NCBI GenBank assembly: GCA_044221135.1
Contig: JBGAPT010000003.1
Span: forward strand, 1 to 64,000
Direction: 5' to 3'
Length of the DNA stretch: 64,000 nucleotides
Source: UBA4722 sp044221135
GTDB lineage: Bacteria; Pseudomonadota; Gammaproteobacteria; DSM-16500
The notes beneath the pieces were generated by a model. The model was not told the origin of the DNA. It did not search any database and saw only the letters and a program-made list of their open reading frames with translations. Shown here in pieces: positions 7,967 through 16,374 of this stretch. The translations under genes were made by a program, and so were the position numbers. Position 1 is the stretch's first letter. The number at the start of each line of letters is the position of its first letter.

Positions 7967-8611
7967 TCACCGGCTCAAAGAATTATATACGAGTTGTAAG
8001 TCCTTCCAAGCTTTGTTTTTGTCTCGTGGATTACGCAAAAGATAAGCGGGGTGATAGGTCACAATTAATGGGGTCTGTTGTGCGCCATACGAATACAGTT
8101 TTCCTCGCATTTGTCCCAGCGGTGCTTGGGTATCTAATAAATAATGCGCAGCAATCCTTCCTAAGGCTAACAGTAGCGTTGGCTGAATCAGAGCAATTTG
8201 TTGAGTTAAAAATCCAGTGCATTGGTTTACTTCTGCAGGTAGGGGGTCTCGATTGTTGGGCGGGCGGCATTTTAAAATATTGGCAATGTAGATCATCTCT
8301 CTATTAAAACCAATTGCTTGTAACATCGCATTCAACAATTGACCTGCTCGGCCCACAAAAGGTTCTCCTTTTTGATCTTCATAAAAACCAGGCGCTTCTC
8401 CAATGAGCATGAGCTTGGCTTGTTCATTCCCTACACCAAATACAGTTTGCTTGCGAGTTTTATGAAGAGGGCAAGCAGTGCAATGTGCGACGGTAGAGCG
8501 CAGTGTTGCTAAGTGTTCTGTAGCGGGTGTGGCGCACAAGGAAACGGGTTGTTTTAGCTGCCAGGCTTGAATACCCATTGCAGAAAGATAATGTGAAGGA
8601 GAGTTTTTCAT
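7967..8611 (-). CDS. Family 4 uracil-DNA glycosylase (iron-sulfur type)
   Basis: Removes uracil from DNA at the start of base-excision repair. The protein shows the family-4 signature: a CTACPLHKTR segment with two Cys, motif GEAPG followed by GEPFVGRAGQLLN, a further Cys pair in LKCRPPNNRDP and NQCTGF, and the late HPAYLLRNP motif. The four Cys are the expected [4Fe-4S] ligands. A TTG at 8623 could add four residues; I use the ATG at 8611, although neither has a strong ribosome site. Family-4 enzymes replace or supplement Ung in some bacteria. Confidence 0.88.
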   Translation of the reverse strand: MKNSPSHYLSAMGIQAWQLKQPVSLCATPATEHLATLRSTVAHCTACPLHKTRKQTVFGVGNEQAKLMLIGEAPGFYEDQKGEPFVGRAGQLLNAMLQAIGFNREMIYIANILKCRPPNNRDPLPAEVNQCTGFLTQQIALIQPTLLLALGRIAAHYLLDTQAPLGQMRGKLYSYGAQQTPLIVTYHPAYLLRNPRDKNKAWKDLQLVYNSLSR

Positions 8612-8703
8612 ATAAGATTTCAAATAATATTAGTGTAATAATAAACAGCTAGAATGCTATCACATCTTTTTTAAAAGTGCTTATTAAATTGAGTATTAGA
8701 GCT

Positions 8704-9870
8704 CTATAAATCTCGCCGTCGATCCGGTAATGGAAAGCCATGCAAGGACTTCGCGTAATTTTTACTAAGTGCCATCACTTTAATAAGTTCACCCATTTCT
8801 GATGGGAGTGTTAATTTTTTGATTGCTTGAAGTTGGTGGATTTCGTTAAGCAATGCTATTTTTCCTTTTTTTTGCGCTCGTTCGAGCAACTGACAATTTA
8901 ACAAGAAAGCAGCTTGAATAGAGTAGCCTGCTAATGTATAGCCTGCAGCGCAAGCTGTTTCAGCTACTGTTGTAAAATCTACGTGGGCTGTTATGTCTTG
9001 TAATCCTATTAATTTAAAAGGGTTGTCATGACGCAGGTGTTGATAATAACACATCAGCGTACCCATTTTGCGTTCAGGGTGATAATACTCTGCTCTGCCA
9101 TATCCATAATCAAATAATAAAATGACACCTTTGTTTAATGTGGATGTTATTGAGTTGATCCAGGCAGGTAAAATGAGATTGATTTCGGATTCGTATCCTT
9201 CAGGCAAAGTATATTCTTGTAAAAGGAATTCAATATGCTGCGTTAAGCGGGAGGTTGTGGGTGGTGTCAGCATCCAAGTGAAATGATCGTGATCCCAAGT
9301 AACGCAACGCTCTTTTATCTCTGAGTTTTCAATACGAAAGCAATGCACTGGCATGGCGTCTAATACTTCATTGGCAATGATAATGCCATTGATTGCGGTC
9401 TTTGGTAATGAATCTAGCCATGAAATACGATCCAATAAATGTGGGCAGTGATGAGCGAGTAATTGTTTTTGCCGTTCACGTAATTCAGCGCTGATCTCAA
9501 GAATAAAATAATGCTGAGGCAAGCTGTTCAGGCTTTCTAATTCAAGCAATATATCTTTGGCGAAAACGCCTGAGCCTGCACCTATTTCTAAAATATCACC
9601 TTTGTCTAGCTCGTTTAAGATTTGTTTGCATTGCGTTGCAACACATTGTGAAAATAAAGGGGAAATTTCTGGGGCTGTCACAAAATCACCCTCTTTCCCC
9701 CATTTATGTTGCCCAGCAGAATAATAACCTAACCCTGGGAAATAAAGTGCTAATTCCGTGAAACGCGCAAAAGTGATAAAGCCGCCAGATAAGTGGATTT
9801 CTTGACGAATGATGTCTGCAAGCTTAGCGCTGTGTGCTTGTGCAGTAGAATCAGGAGTAGGTAATTTCAT
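8704..9870 (-). CDS. MidA/NDUFAF7-type SAM-dependent methyltransferase
   Basis: A 388-residue member of the DUF185 (Methyltransf_28) family. The mitochondrial homologue NDUFAF7 dimethylates an arginine of complex I; the bacterial target is not established. Visible: an N-terminal segment with FMELALYFPGLGYYS-like spacing, the SAM-binding LEIGAGSGVFAKDIL (about 95-109), LEISAELRERQ after strand two, IIANEVLDAMPVHCF, and LLFDYGYGRAEYYHP, all typical of the family. It is divergent from the pteridine-reductase-like gene, with a 69-base gap holding both promoters. Confidence 0.88.
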   Translation of the reverse strand: MKLPTPDSTAQAHSAKLADIIRQEIHLSGGFITFARFTELALYFPGLGYYSAGQHKWGKEGDFVTAPEISPLFSQCVATQCKQILNELDKGDILEIGAGSGVFAKDILLELESLNSLPQHYFILEISAELRERQKQLLAHHCPHLLDRISWLDSLPKTAINGIIIANEVLDAMPVHCFRIENSEIKERCVTWDHDHFTWMLTPPTTSRLTQHIEFLLQEYTLPEGYESEINLILPAWINSITSTLNKGVILLFDYGYGRAEYYHPERKMGTLMCYYQHLRHDNPFKLIGLQDITAHVDFTTVAETACAAGYTLAGYSIQAAFLLNCQLLERAQKKGKIALLNEIHQLQAIKKLTLPSEMGELIKVMALSKNYAKSLHGFPLPDRRRDL

Positions 9871-9939
9871 GATGGGATTATAATGTAGTATGATGCTCTT
9901 TACACCTAACGAATTTGTTATTGTTGATCGGGAAATGAT

Positions 9940-10698
9940 ATGCCAAAAAAATCCATTAAAAAGACTAAAGTCGCTTTAATTACAGGTGCAGGGCGACGTA
10001 TAGGCGCAGAAATTGCACGTGTATTACATGCCCAAGGAATGAATGTTGTTTTACATCATCATACAGCCGAAAAAGAAGCTAAAAAATTGTGTATAGCACT
10101 CAATAAACAGCGCCAAGATTCAGCAGCAGTACTGGCAGCAGATTTATCAGTGTTTGCAAGCTTGAATTCGCTTGTTCAACAAGCCGTTAAAATTTGGGGA
10201 CGTTTAGATTCATTAGTGAATAATGCTTCTGTTTTTTATAAAACAGAAGTAGGCAATATATCTAGTCTTGCTTGGGATGATGTCATCAATATTAATCTTA
10301 AAGTCCCTTTTTTCCTTGCCCAGGCTGCTTTCCCCTACTTGGTCAAGCAACAAGGATGTATTGTTAATATCATCGATATCCATGCAAAACGCCCTATGCG
10401 GGATTACTCTGTTTATTGTATTTCCAAGGCAGGTCTTCATATGCTGACTCAAACATTGGCGCGTGAATTAGGGCCGAATGTACGAGTCAATGCCGTATCG
10501 CCAGGCCAAATCATGTGGCCAGAAGGAGAGAATACTTTATCCACTGCGCTCAAGCAAAAAATCATTGATCGTATTCCTTTGCGAAAGAAAGGCAGTCCTA
10601 CGGAGATAGCTAAAGCAGTGTCCTATTTAATTTGTGATGCCTCTTATGTGACGGGCCATAATTTAGTGGTTGATGGAGGAAGATTGTTGTTTGGATAA
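9940..10698 (+). CDS. SDR-family pteridine reductase (FolM-like)
   Basis: A 252-residue short-chain dehydrogenase. The cofactor loop reads TGAGRRIG (about 15-22); the Arg-Arg in this loop is typical of pteridine reductases, which prefer NADPH. NNAS and the catalytic Tyr-x-x-x-Lys in VYCISK (about 158-163) are present, and the C-terminus has VTGHNLVVDGGR. Such enzymes reduce dihydrobiopterin, dihydromonapterin or dihydrofolate. The nearby folA supports a pteridine role, but the exact substrate is inferred; a fatty-acid-type SDR is less likely. Confidence 0.8.
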   Translation: MPKKSIKKTKVALITGAGRRIGAEIARVLHAQGMNVVLHHHTAEKEAKKLCIALNKQRQDSAAVLAADLSVFASLNSLVQQAVKIWGRLDSLVNNASVFYKTEVGNISSLAWDDVININLKVPFFLAQAAFPYLVKQQGCIVNIIDIHAKRPMRDYSVYCISKAGLHMLTQTLARELGPNVRVNAVSPGQIMWPEGENTLSTALKQKIIDRIPLRKKGSPTEIAKAVSYLICDASYVTGHNLVVDGGRLLFG

Positions 10699-10775
10699 TC
10701 GACTTTTGCTGTATTTTTGCAGGCAAAAAGAGTATTTTGAGAGACATTAACCTGAAGAGTTAAAATGAGCCAACA

Positions 10776-12515
10776 ATGAATTTTTTACGCACTACATTTA
10801 TGAGTGGTTACAAGGCCAAAGCCTATCCTAATTATTGGGATATGATTGCTTTGCTCTTGGTGCTGGGCGTCATTATCTTGTTGGCTTGGGTCGCTAAGCA
10901 AATGGCTGTGCCTTATGAATTAGGACAGGCTATTCCTATTTCATTAGATCCGCATCGTTTACCGGGTTATGCATTGCGTACTGTCTCGCGTATGTTAATT
11001 GCATTGTGTTTTTCTTTGTTATTTACATTTACCTTTGCAACGTGGGCTGCTAAAAGTAGACGTGCTGAGCGTATTATTATTCCTTTTATTGATATTTTAC
11101 AGTCAGTCCCTATTTTAGGTTTTTTATCGATTACCGTCGTTGGATTTATTAGCTTATTTCCTGGCAGTTTACTGGGCCCTGAATGTGCAGCTATTTTTGT
11201 GATCTTTACTTCACAAGCATGGAATATGGTGCTTGGATTTTATCAAACAATTCGTTCTGTACCCGCTGAACTCAATGAAGCAGCCAATATGTTTCATTTA
11301 TCAGCTTGGCAGCGATTCTGGCGTATTGATGTGCCTTTTTCTTTGCCTGGATTGCTTTGGAACACGATGATGTCCATGTCAGCAGGTTGGTTTTTTGTTG
11401 TTGCCTCAGAAGCCATTTCAGTTTCGAACCAACAAATTTTATTACCTGGTATAGGCTCATACATTACGTTAGCGATTGCTACAGCCAACATGTATGCTAT
11501 TGGTTATGCTATTTTAACCATGTTTATTGTTATTTTAGTTTATGATCAGCTTTTATTTCGCCCTTTGGTTGCGTGGGCTGAAAAATTTAAAACGGAACAA
11601 GTGGCAGAAGATACTAAAGAAGCGCATTCCTGGGTTATTAATTTATTACATCGAACCCAGTTTCTGCGTTATGTAGGTATGCAATTAACTTACCTATTTG
11701 AATTGTTCGTTAATATATCCTTTTTAAGATCTAGACCGGTACATTCTCATCGACGGATATCACGTTATGCACGTTATATCGCTTGGTTGTGGAATAGTTT
11801 ATTCATTTGTATCGTAAGTGGCGTAGTTATTTTTTTATATCACGTTATTTTTCGTAGTATTCCCATTGCAACAGTAGAGCATGTTTTCATTTTAGGATTG
11901 GTGACAGCATTGCGTGTATTTGTTTTGGTTGTTGTCTGTACGTTAGTTTGGGTACCTCTAGGTGTATGGGTTGGGATGAGGTCTAATGTTGCCCATATTG
12001 TGCAGCCTATTGCGCAATTTCTCGCAGCATTTCCTGCTAATTTGCTTTATCCCCTGGTGTTTATTTTAATTGTTACCTATCATCTTAATGTTAATATCTG
12101 GGTCACTCCTTTGATGATACTGGGAGCCCAATGGTATATTGTATTCAATGTGGTGGCAGGTGCGTCAGTCATTCCTAAGGATCTTTTGCAAGTCACAGAT
12201 AATTTAGGTCTGAGTCTTTGGTTGCGTTGGCGTCGTTTAATATTACCCAGTATTTTTCCTTACTATATTACAGGTGCTATTACAGCAGTAGGGGGTGCCT
12301 GGAATGCGAGTATTTTGGCTGAAGTAGTGAGTTGGGGAGGCCATAAACTGGTTGCTTATGGATTGGGGGCGTATATCACGGAGCAAACAGCCAAAGGCGA
12401 TTTTCTCCATATTGCGCTCGGTATTGGGATGATGTGTTTGCTCGTATTGATTTTTAATCGTTTAGTATGGCGACCGTTATATGTGCTCTCTAGAGAGCGA
12501 TTCACACTTGATTGA
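10776..12515 (+). CDS. ABC transporter permease, double-length (NitT/TauT type)
   Basis: A 579-residue inner-membrane protein made of two fused permease halves. Each half has its own EAA-type loop: LNEAANMFHLSAWQRFWRI near residues 165-183 and a second (LLQVTDNLGLSLWLRWRRL) near 468-486. About twelve membrane segments are visible. It overlaps no gene, but the ATPase gene follows 10 bases after the stop. This double permease plus long ATPase matches a group annotated for nitrate, sulfonate or bicarbonate, but no periplasmic binding protein is present here, so the substrate is unknown. Confidence 0.85.
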   Translation: MNFLRTTFMSGYKAKAYPNYWDMIALLLVLGVIILLAWVAKQMAVPYELGQAIPISLDPHRLPGYALRTVSRMLIALCFSLLFTFTFATWAAKSRRAERIIIPFIDILQSVPILGFLSITVVGFISLFPGSLLGPECAAIFVIFTSQAWNMVLGFYQTIRSVPAELNEAANMFHLSAWQRFWRIDVPFSLPGLLWNTMMSMSAGWFFVVASEAISVSNQQILLPGIGSYITLAIATANMYAIGYAILTMFIVILVYDQLLFRPLVAWAEKFKTEQVAEDTKEAHSWVINLLHRTQFLRYVGMQLTYLFELFVNISFLRSRPVHSHRRISRYARYIAWLWNSLFICIVSGVVIFLYHVIFRSIPIATVEHVFILGLVTALRVFVLVVVCTLVWVPLGVWVGMRSNVAHIVQPIAQFLAAFPANLLYPLVFILIVTYHLNVNIWVTPLMILGAQWYIVFNVVAGASVIPKDLLQVTDNLGLSLWLRWRRLILPSIFPYYITGAITAVGGAWNASILAEVVSWGGHKLVAYGLGAYITEQTAKGDFLHIALGIGMMCLLVLIFNRLVWRPLYVLSRERFTLD

Positions 12516-12525
12516 GGATAGCCTT

Positions 12526-13845
12526 ATGCAAGATTTAGATCAATCGATTCTGACAAGTTCACCACTCATTGAAGTTGTGAATGTGTATAAAACGTTTAGA
12601 AAAGGCGATCGCCAGGAATTATTAGTGTTAGAAGACATTAATTTTCGTATGTATGAAGGCGAAATCGTCGCTATTTTAGGTAAATCCGGTTCTGGCAAAT
12701 CTACCTTATTACGTATCATTGCAGGCTTAGTGCAACCCAGTGCGGGTACTGTTTTTTATCGTGGCCAACCTGTTTTTGGCCCTGTGCGCGGTATTTCTAT
12801 GGTATTTCAAACGTTTGCATTATTGCCATGGCTGACTGTTTTGCAAAATGTAGAGCTTGGGTTAGAAGCTTTAGGTATTGAGCGTAATGAGCGTCGTGAA
12901 CGTGCGCTTAAAGCGATTGATACGATAGGTTTAGATGGTTTTGAAACAGCTTTTCCAAAAGAATTATCAGGCGGCATGCGGCAACGTGTTGGTTTTGCAC
13001 GTGCATTGGTTGTTAACCCAGATATTTTATTAATGGATGAGCCTTTTTCTGCATTAGATGTATTAACTGCGGATAACTTAAAAAGCGATTTATTGGATTT
13101 ATGGCAAACAAAAAAAACAGGCTTACATGGCATCTTGTTTGTGACACATAATATTGAAGAAGCAGCATTGCTAGCGGATCGAATAATTGTATTTAATAGC
13201 AATCCTGGTTCTATTCGCGGCGAGCTGAAAGTCACTTTGTCGCATCCGCGTAATGATATTGATACTCGTTTTCGCAATCAGATTGATCGTGTGTATACAT
13301 TGATGACGACTCAACCATTAGCAGAGGGTATAACAGAAGGACATCAAGTGATTGATTTAGGTTACCGTTTGCCTGAAGCAAATGTGGCAGAAATCACAGG
13401 TTTGCTGGAAACGCTTAATGCGCCAGAAAATAATGGAAAAATGGATTTACCAGATGTAGCTGATACATTAATGTTAGATATCGATGAATTATTTCCACTG
13501 ACTGAATTATTAGAAATTTTAAATTTTGCTAAAGTCTCAAAAGGGGATATTACAATTACTGAAGCTGGAAAAGCATTTGTTGAGGCGACCATTTTAGACC
13601 GAAAAAAAATATTTTCACAACATTTGAAAAAATATGTGCCACTTGCGCGTTATATTTATGATCACCTTACTCGCCATCCACGACATCGAGCATTAGAGGA
13701 AAATTTTATTTCATTATTAGAAGACTATTTAACTGAAAAAGAAGCGTCACGTATTTTGAGTACAGTCATTGAGTGGGGGCGGTACGCGGAATTATTCGCC
13801 TATGATTATAATGCGGGTGTATTGAGTTTGGAAAATCCGAATTAA
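12526..13845 (+). CDS. ABC transporter ATP-binding protein with C-terminal AAA-associated domain
   Basis: The 439-residue partner of the double permease. Residues from about 15 to 240 form an ABC ATPase: Walker A GKSGSGKST (about 53-61), LSGGMRQRVGFARAL, LLMDEPFSALD and VTHNIEEA. The remaining 190 residues resemble the AAA-associated C-terminal domain found on some nitrate/sulfonate-type ATPases, whose job is unclear. An in-frame ATG at 12481 lies inside the permease gene; the ATG at 12526 has GAGGA upstream and is preferred. A perfect 33-bp terminal repeat starts at the base after the stop codon. Confidence 0.87.
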   Translation: MQDLDQSILTSSPLIEVVNVYKTFRKGDRQELLVLEDINFRMYEGEIVAILGKSGSGKSTLLRIIAGLVQPSAGTVFYRGQPVFGPVRGISMVFQTFALLPWLTVLQNVELGLEALGIERNERRERALKAIDTIGLDGFETAFPKELSGGMRQRVGFARALVVNPDILLMDEPFSALDVLTADNLKSDLLDLWQTKKTGLHGILFVTHNIEEAALLADRIIVFNSNPGSIRGELKVTLSHPRNDIDTRFRNQIDRVYTLMTTQPLAEGITEGHQVIDLGYRLPEANVAEITGLLETLNAPENNGKMDLPDVADTLMLDIDELFPLTELLEILNFAKVSKGDITITEAGKAFVEATILDRKKIFSQHLKKYVPLARYIYDHLTRHPRHRALEENFISLLEDYLTEKEASRILSTVIEWGRYAELFAYDYNAGVLSLENPN

Positions 13846-14027
13846 TAGAGCTCTTCAGATAATTATTTTGGATTATAGTGCTCAGATGGCCATCAGATCG
13901 AGGTTTATTTTTTCAAAAAAAGCACAGGAATACTCGTGGTATTTCGAGCATTTTTTTGAAAAAATAAACCTTGAGATGATGGTTAGATGAGATGCTATAA
14001 TCCAAAATAATTATCTGAAGAGCTCTA
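13846..14027. repeat. 182-base palindromic element filling the gap before the MATE gene
   Basis: Perfect 33-base terminal inverted repeats lie at 13846-13878 and 13995-14027. Inside is a 21-bp perfect stem (13901-13921 with 13951-13971) around a 29-base core with an AATAC/GTATT mini-hairpin followed by GAG. That plan matches the two GTAACCATTCA elements at 3.5 and 54.4 kb, although the sequence differs. It starts directly after one stop codon and ends two bases before the next start codon. The right terminal repeat contains TATAAT (13996-14001), so the element may also bring a promoter. Confidence 0.85.
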
Positions 14028-14029
14028 AT

Positions 14030-15391
14030 ATGGCTAACACAAACGAAATTAAATCAATCATTATTATAGCATTACCTTTGATGGCAGCGTTTCTTGCAGA
14101 AAGGGGCATGCAGTTTATTGATTCAGTCATGATGGGGTGGCTGGGTCCCACAGCACTTGCAGCAGGTGCTTTAGGAGTAGCTATTTTTTTTACTTTTATC
14201 ATTTTTTGCATGGGTGTATTGAGTGCGATCGGTGTTTTTATTGTTCGAGAAAAAAGTGGCGGCTCGCTGAGTAATATAAAATATATCATACAGCATGGAT
14301 TGTGTTTGGCACTTCTTTTAGCTCTTCCGTGTATGCTTATTATGTGGTTTGTTCCACTGTTTTTATTAAAGATCGGAGAAGATCCCGGAGTGGTTGCAGA
14401 CACAACGTTGCTTTTGCGTGGAATGGTGTGGGGTGTTCCAGGATTTTTATTATTTTTAGTATTGCGCGAATTTATTTCTGCTTTTTCGCTTACGACGGTT
14501 GTGATGATTGTGTCATTGCTATCCATTCCTCTCACATTTGTAGCAAATTATATTTTAATTTATGGTAAATACCATTTTCCTGCATTCGGGATTGCAGGAA
14601 TCGGTTATGGCGGTTCTGTAGTGATGTGGTTTATGTTTTTTTGCCTGCTAATATATAGTAAAAAACAGGCCGTGCTAAAAGAACATCTTATTTTAAGGCC
14701 ATTTCAATTTGATCGCGAAAAATTTAATGATATGTTGCAGATTGGCCTTCCTAGTGGTGGATTATTTTTAGTGGAAGCAGGCATGTTTTTAGCAACTGCG
14801 ATCTTGATGGGTTATTTTGGCGTCGCAGCGCTTGCGGCACATCAAATTGCCATGCAATGTACCAATATTGCTTATGCGATACCGATTGCTTTATCGATAG
14901 CAACTGCTTTACGCGTAGGCCATGCGGCTGGTGCGAAAGACTTTGCTCAAGCAAAGCATACTGCATTGATCAGTTTTCGTATTGCATTGTTAATTTCAGC
15001 GGTTATAGTGGTTATTTTTATTTATGAATCTGATTTTCTGGTGGCGATTTTTCTGGAAAAAGGAGCACGTGACTATAAAGCAGTTCATCGGTTCGCTGTT
15101 TTATTTTTAAGTATAGCTGCTTTTTTCCTCTGTTTTGATGCAATGCAATCTGTTGCTAATGGGGCGTTAAGGGGTTTAAGAGATACGTTTATTCCTATGT
15201 TGTTTAGTATAGGGTGTTATTGGGTGCTGGGTATAGGGTCTGCTTATTATCTCTCGATGCATACGTATTGGGGGGCTGCAGGTATTTGGTATGGACTGGT
15301 TTTTGGGCTTGGCAGTACAGCTACTCTACTTATGCTGCGATTTTTCAGAAAATTAAAACGTGAAAAAAAGAAAATTCATATTTCTTTGTGA
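14030..15391 (+). CDS. MATE-family efflux transporter
   Basis: A 453-residue inner-membrane antiporter predicted to export cationic drugs or metabolites using H+ or Na+. Twelve membrane segments in two six-helix halves are visible; typical MATE features are the opening IALPLMAAFLAERGMQFIDSVMMGWLG (first helix pair), the AAHQIAMQ segment near residue 265 at the start of the second half, and GALRGLRDTFIPM. The first bases follow the end of the palindromic element directly; no good ribosome site is seen. The substrate is not predictable. Confidence 0.9.
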   Translation: MANTNEIKSIIIIALPLMAAFLAERGMQFIDSVMMGWLGPTALAAGALGVAIFFTFIIFCMGVLSAIGVFIVREKSGGSLSNIKYIIQHGLCLALLLALPCMLIMWFVPLFLLKIGEDPGVVADTTLLLRGMVWGVPGFLLFLVLREFISAFSLTTVVMIVSLLSIPLTFVANYILIYGKYHFPAFGIAGIGYGGSVVMWFMFFCLLIYSKKQAVLKEHLILRPFQFDREKFNDMLQIGLPSGGLFLVEAGMFLATAILMGYFGVAALAAHQIAMQCTNIAYAIPIALSIATALRVGHAAGAKDFAQAKHTALISFRIALLISAVIVVIFIYESDFLVAIFLEKGARDYKAVHRFAVLFLSIAAFFLCFDAMQSVANGALRGLRDTFIPMLFSIGCYWVLGIGSAYYLSMHTYWGAAGIWYGLVFGLGSTATLLMLRFFRKLKREKKKIHISL

Positions 15392-15403
15392 GAGAAGTTG
15401 ACG

Positions 15404-16102
15404 TTACTTAACCGAAAAATCAAAATAAGTATCTGGAAAAGGTTCATTTTTAAGAGTAAAGTGCCACCATTCTATATCATAAGGTTTAAAGTCTGTTTGC
15501 ATCACATTTCGTAATAACAAGCGGTTTTCCCGTGCATGAGCTGGAATGTGATCGGATAAAAAATGTGAATGCTCATCCATAAAATCAAACTGCGTGCCCA
15601 TTGCTAATTCTTTCGCAGACTGATGTGGTTCCAGGCGCACAATAGTCAAATCAACGGTACTGCCTCTAGTATGGCCTGATTTTTTCCCGACATAACCTAA
15701 GGTAAAGAAATCAGCTTTATTAACACGTGGATAATAAGCAGCTTTCATTTTTTGATCGGATGCGTCTTTACTCCACTCAATAAAATCATTGACAGCTGTT
15801 TGTGGACGGTAACAATCAAATACTTTCAAACCAAGTGATTTTTCCTGAAGTTCTTTTTGCACTTTCGCCAAAGCTAAAGCAGCGGGCCGTGTTAAAATAC
15901 AGCGAGCTGTCTTATAGCCCGCGATGGGTCTACCAATAAAATTATCATGCGTAAAATACTTTATGTCTTGAATAATACTAGGATCAATATCTTCTAAGTA
16001 AACAAAATTATCGGGTAATGACATACAAGTGCTCATATAAAAAAAAGTAATAATAAAGGTAGATATAATTTTATAATGAGTTGAAAAATTGTGTTTGTTC
16101 AT
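15404..16102 (-). CDS. D-alanyl-D-alanine dipeptidase, VanX/DdpX family
   Basis: A 232-residue zinc dipeptidase that cleaves D-Ala-D-Ala. The VanX signature is present: SGHTRGSTVDLT, equivalent to S-x-H-x-x-G-x-A-x-D with Ser or Thr variation (His and Asp zinc ligands), and EWWHFT near the C-terminus with the catalytic Glu and third zinc His. A hydrophobic N-terminal segment (about residues 10-28) suggests export. No VanH or VanA partner is present, so this is probably peptidoglycan-fragment scavenging or turnover rather than vancomycin resistance. It converges on the MATE gene. Confidence 0.87.
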   Translation of the reverse strand: MNKHNFSTHYKIISTFIITFFYMSTCMSLPDNFVYLEDIDPSIIQDIKYFTHDNFIGRPIAGYKTARCILTRPAALALAKVQKELQEKSLGLKVFDCYRPQTAVNDFIEWSKDASDQKMKAAYYPRVNKADFFTLGYVGKKSGHTRGSTVDLTIVRLEPHQSAKELAMGTQFDFMDEHSHFLSDHIPAHARENRLLLRNVMQTDFKPYDIEWWHFTLKNEPFPDTYFDFSVK

Positions 16103-16223
16103 AAGCTTTTTATAGGCCTATTTTTATTAGCTGTTCCTTATTGCTGATATCATATACTTATTACATTTATTTTTCGAGAGTATTTATTAAACTGTATTAT
16201 TGCTGTTTAGACAAGAGTTGTTG

Positions 16224-16277
16224 CTGAGCAAAGCGAAGAATCATCATCTCTTGCAGTGGATTCTTTGCTTTGCTCAG
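16224..16277. repeat. Inverted repeat upstream of the DUF1460 gene
   Basis: A 19-base arm at 16224-16242 (CTGAGCAAAGCGAAGAATC) is repeated in inverted form at 16259-16277 with one mismatch and a 16-base loop. It lies in the 272-base divergent region between the VanX-like gene and the DUF1460 gene, where no other feature is seen. It could be a hairpin in the transcript or a remnant of a repeat element. Confidence 0.6.
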
Positions 16278-16374
16278 GATGGAAATGCTTAAAGAGTGAT
16301 TAATATTGTAATCACCTATGATTTGATTTAATCTGCATCCTCAAATATACACAACGTTTTCGAGACTTATTTGA

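Noticed and set aside
12807..13277. 156-codon minus frame inside the ABC ATPase gene
   Set aside because: It is a shadow of a strongly conserved ATPase on the plus strand and shows Ser/Arg-rich codon bias typical of antisense readings.
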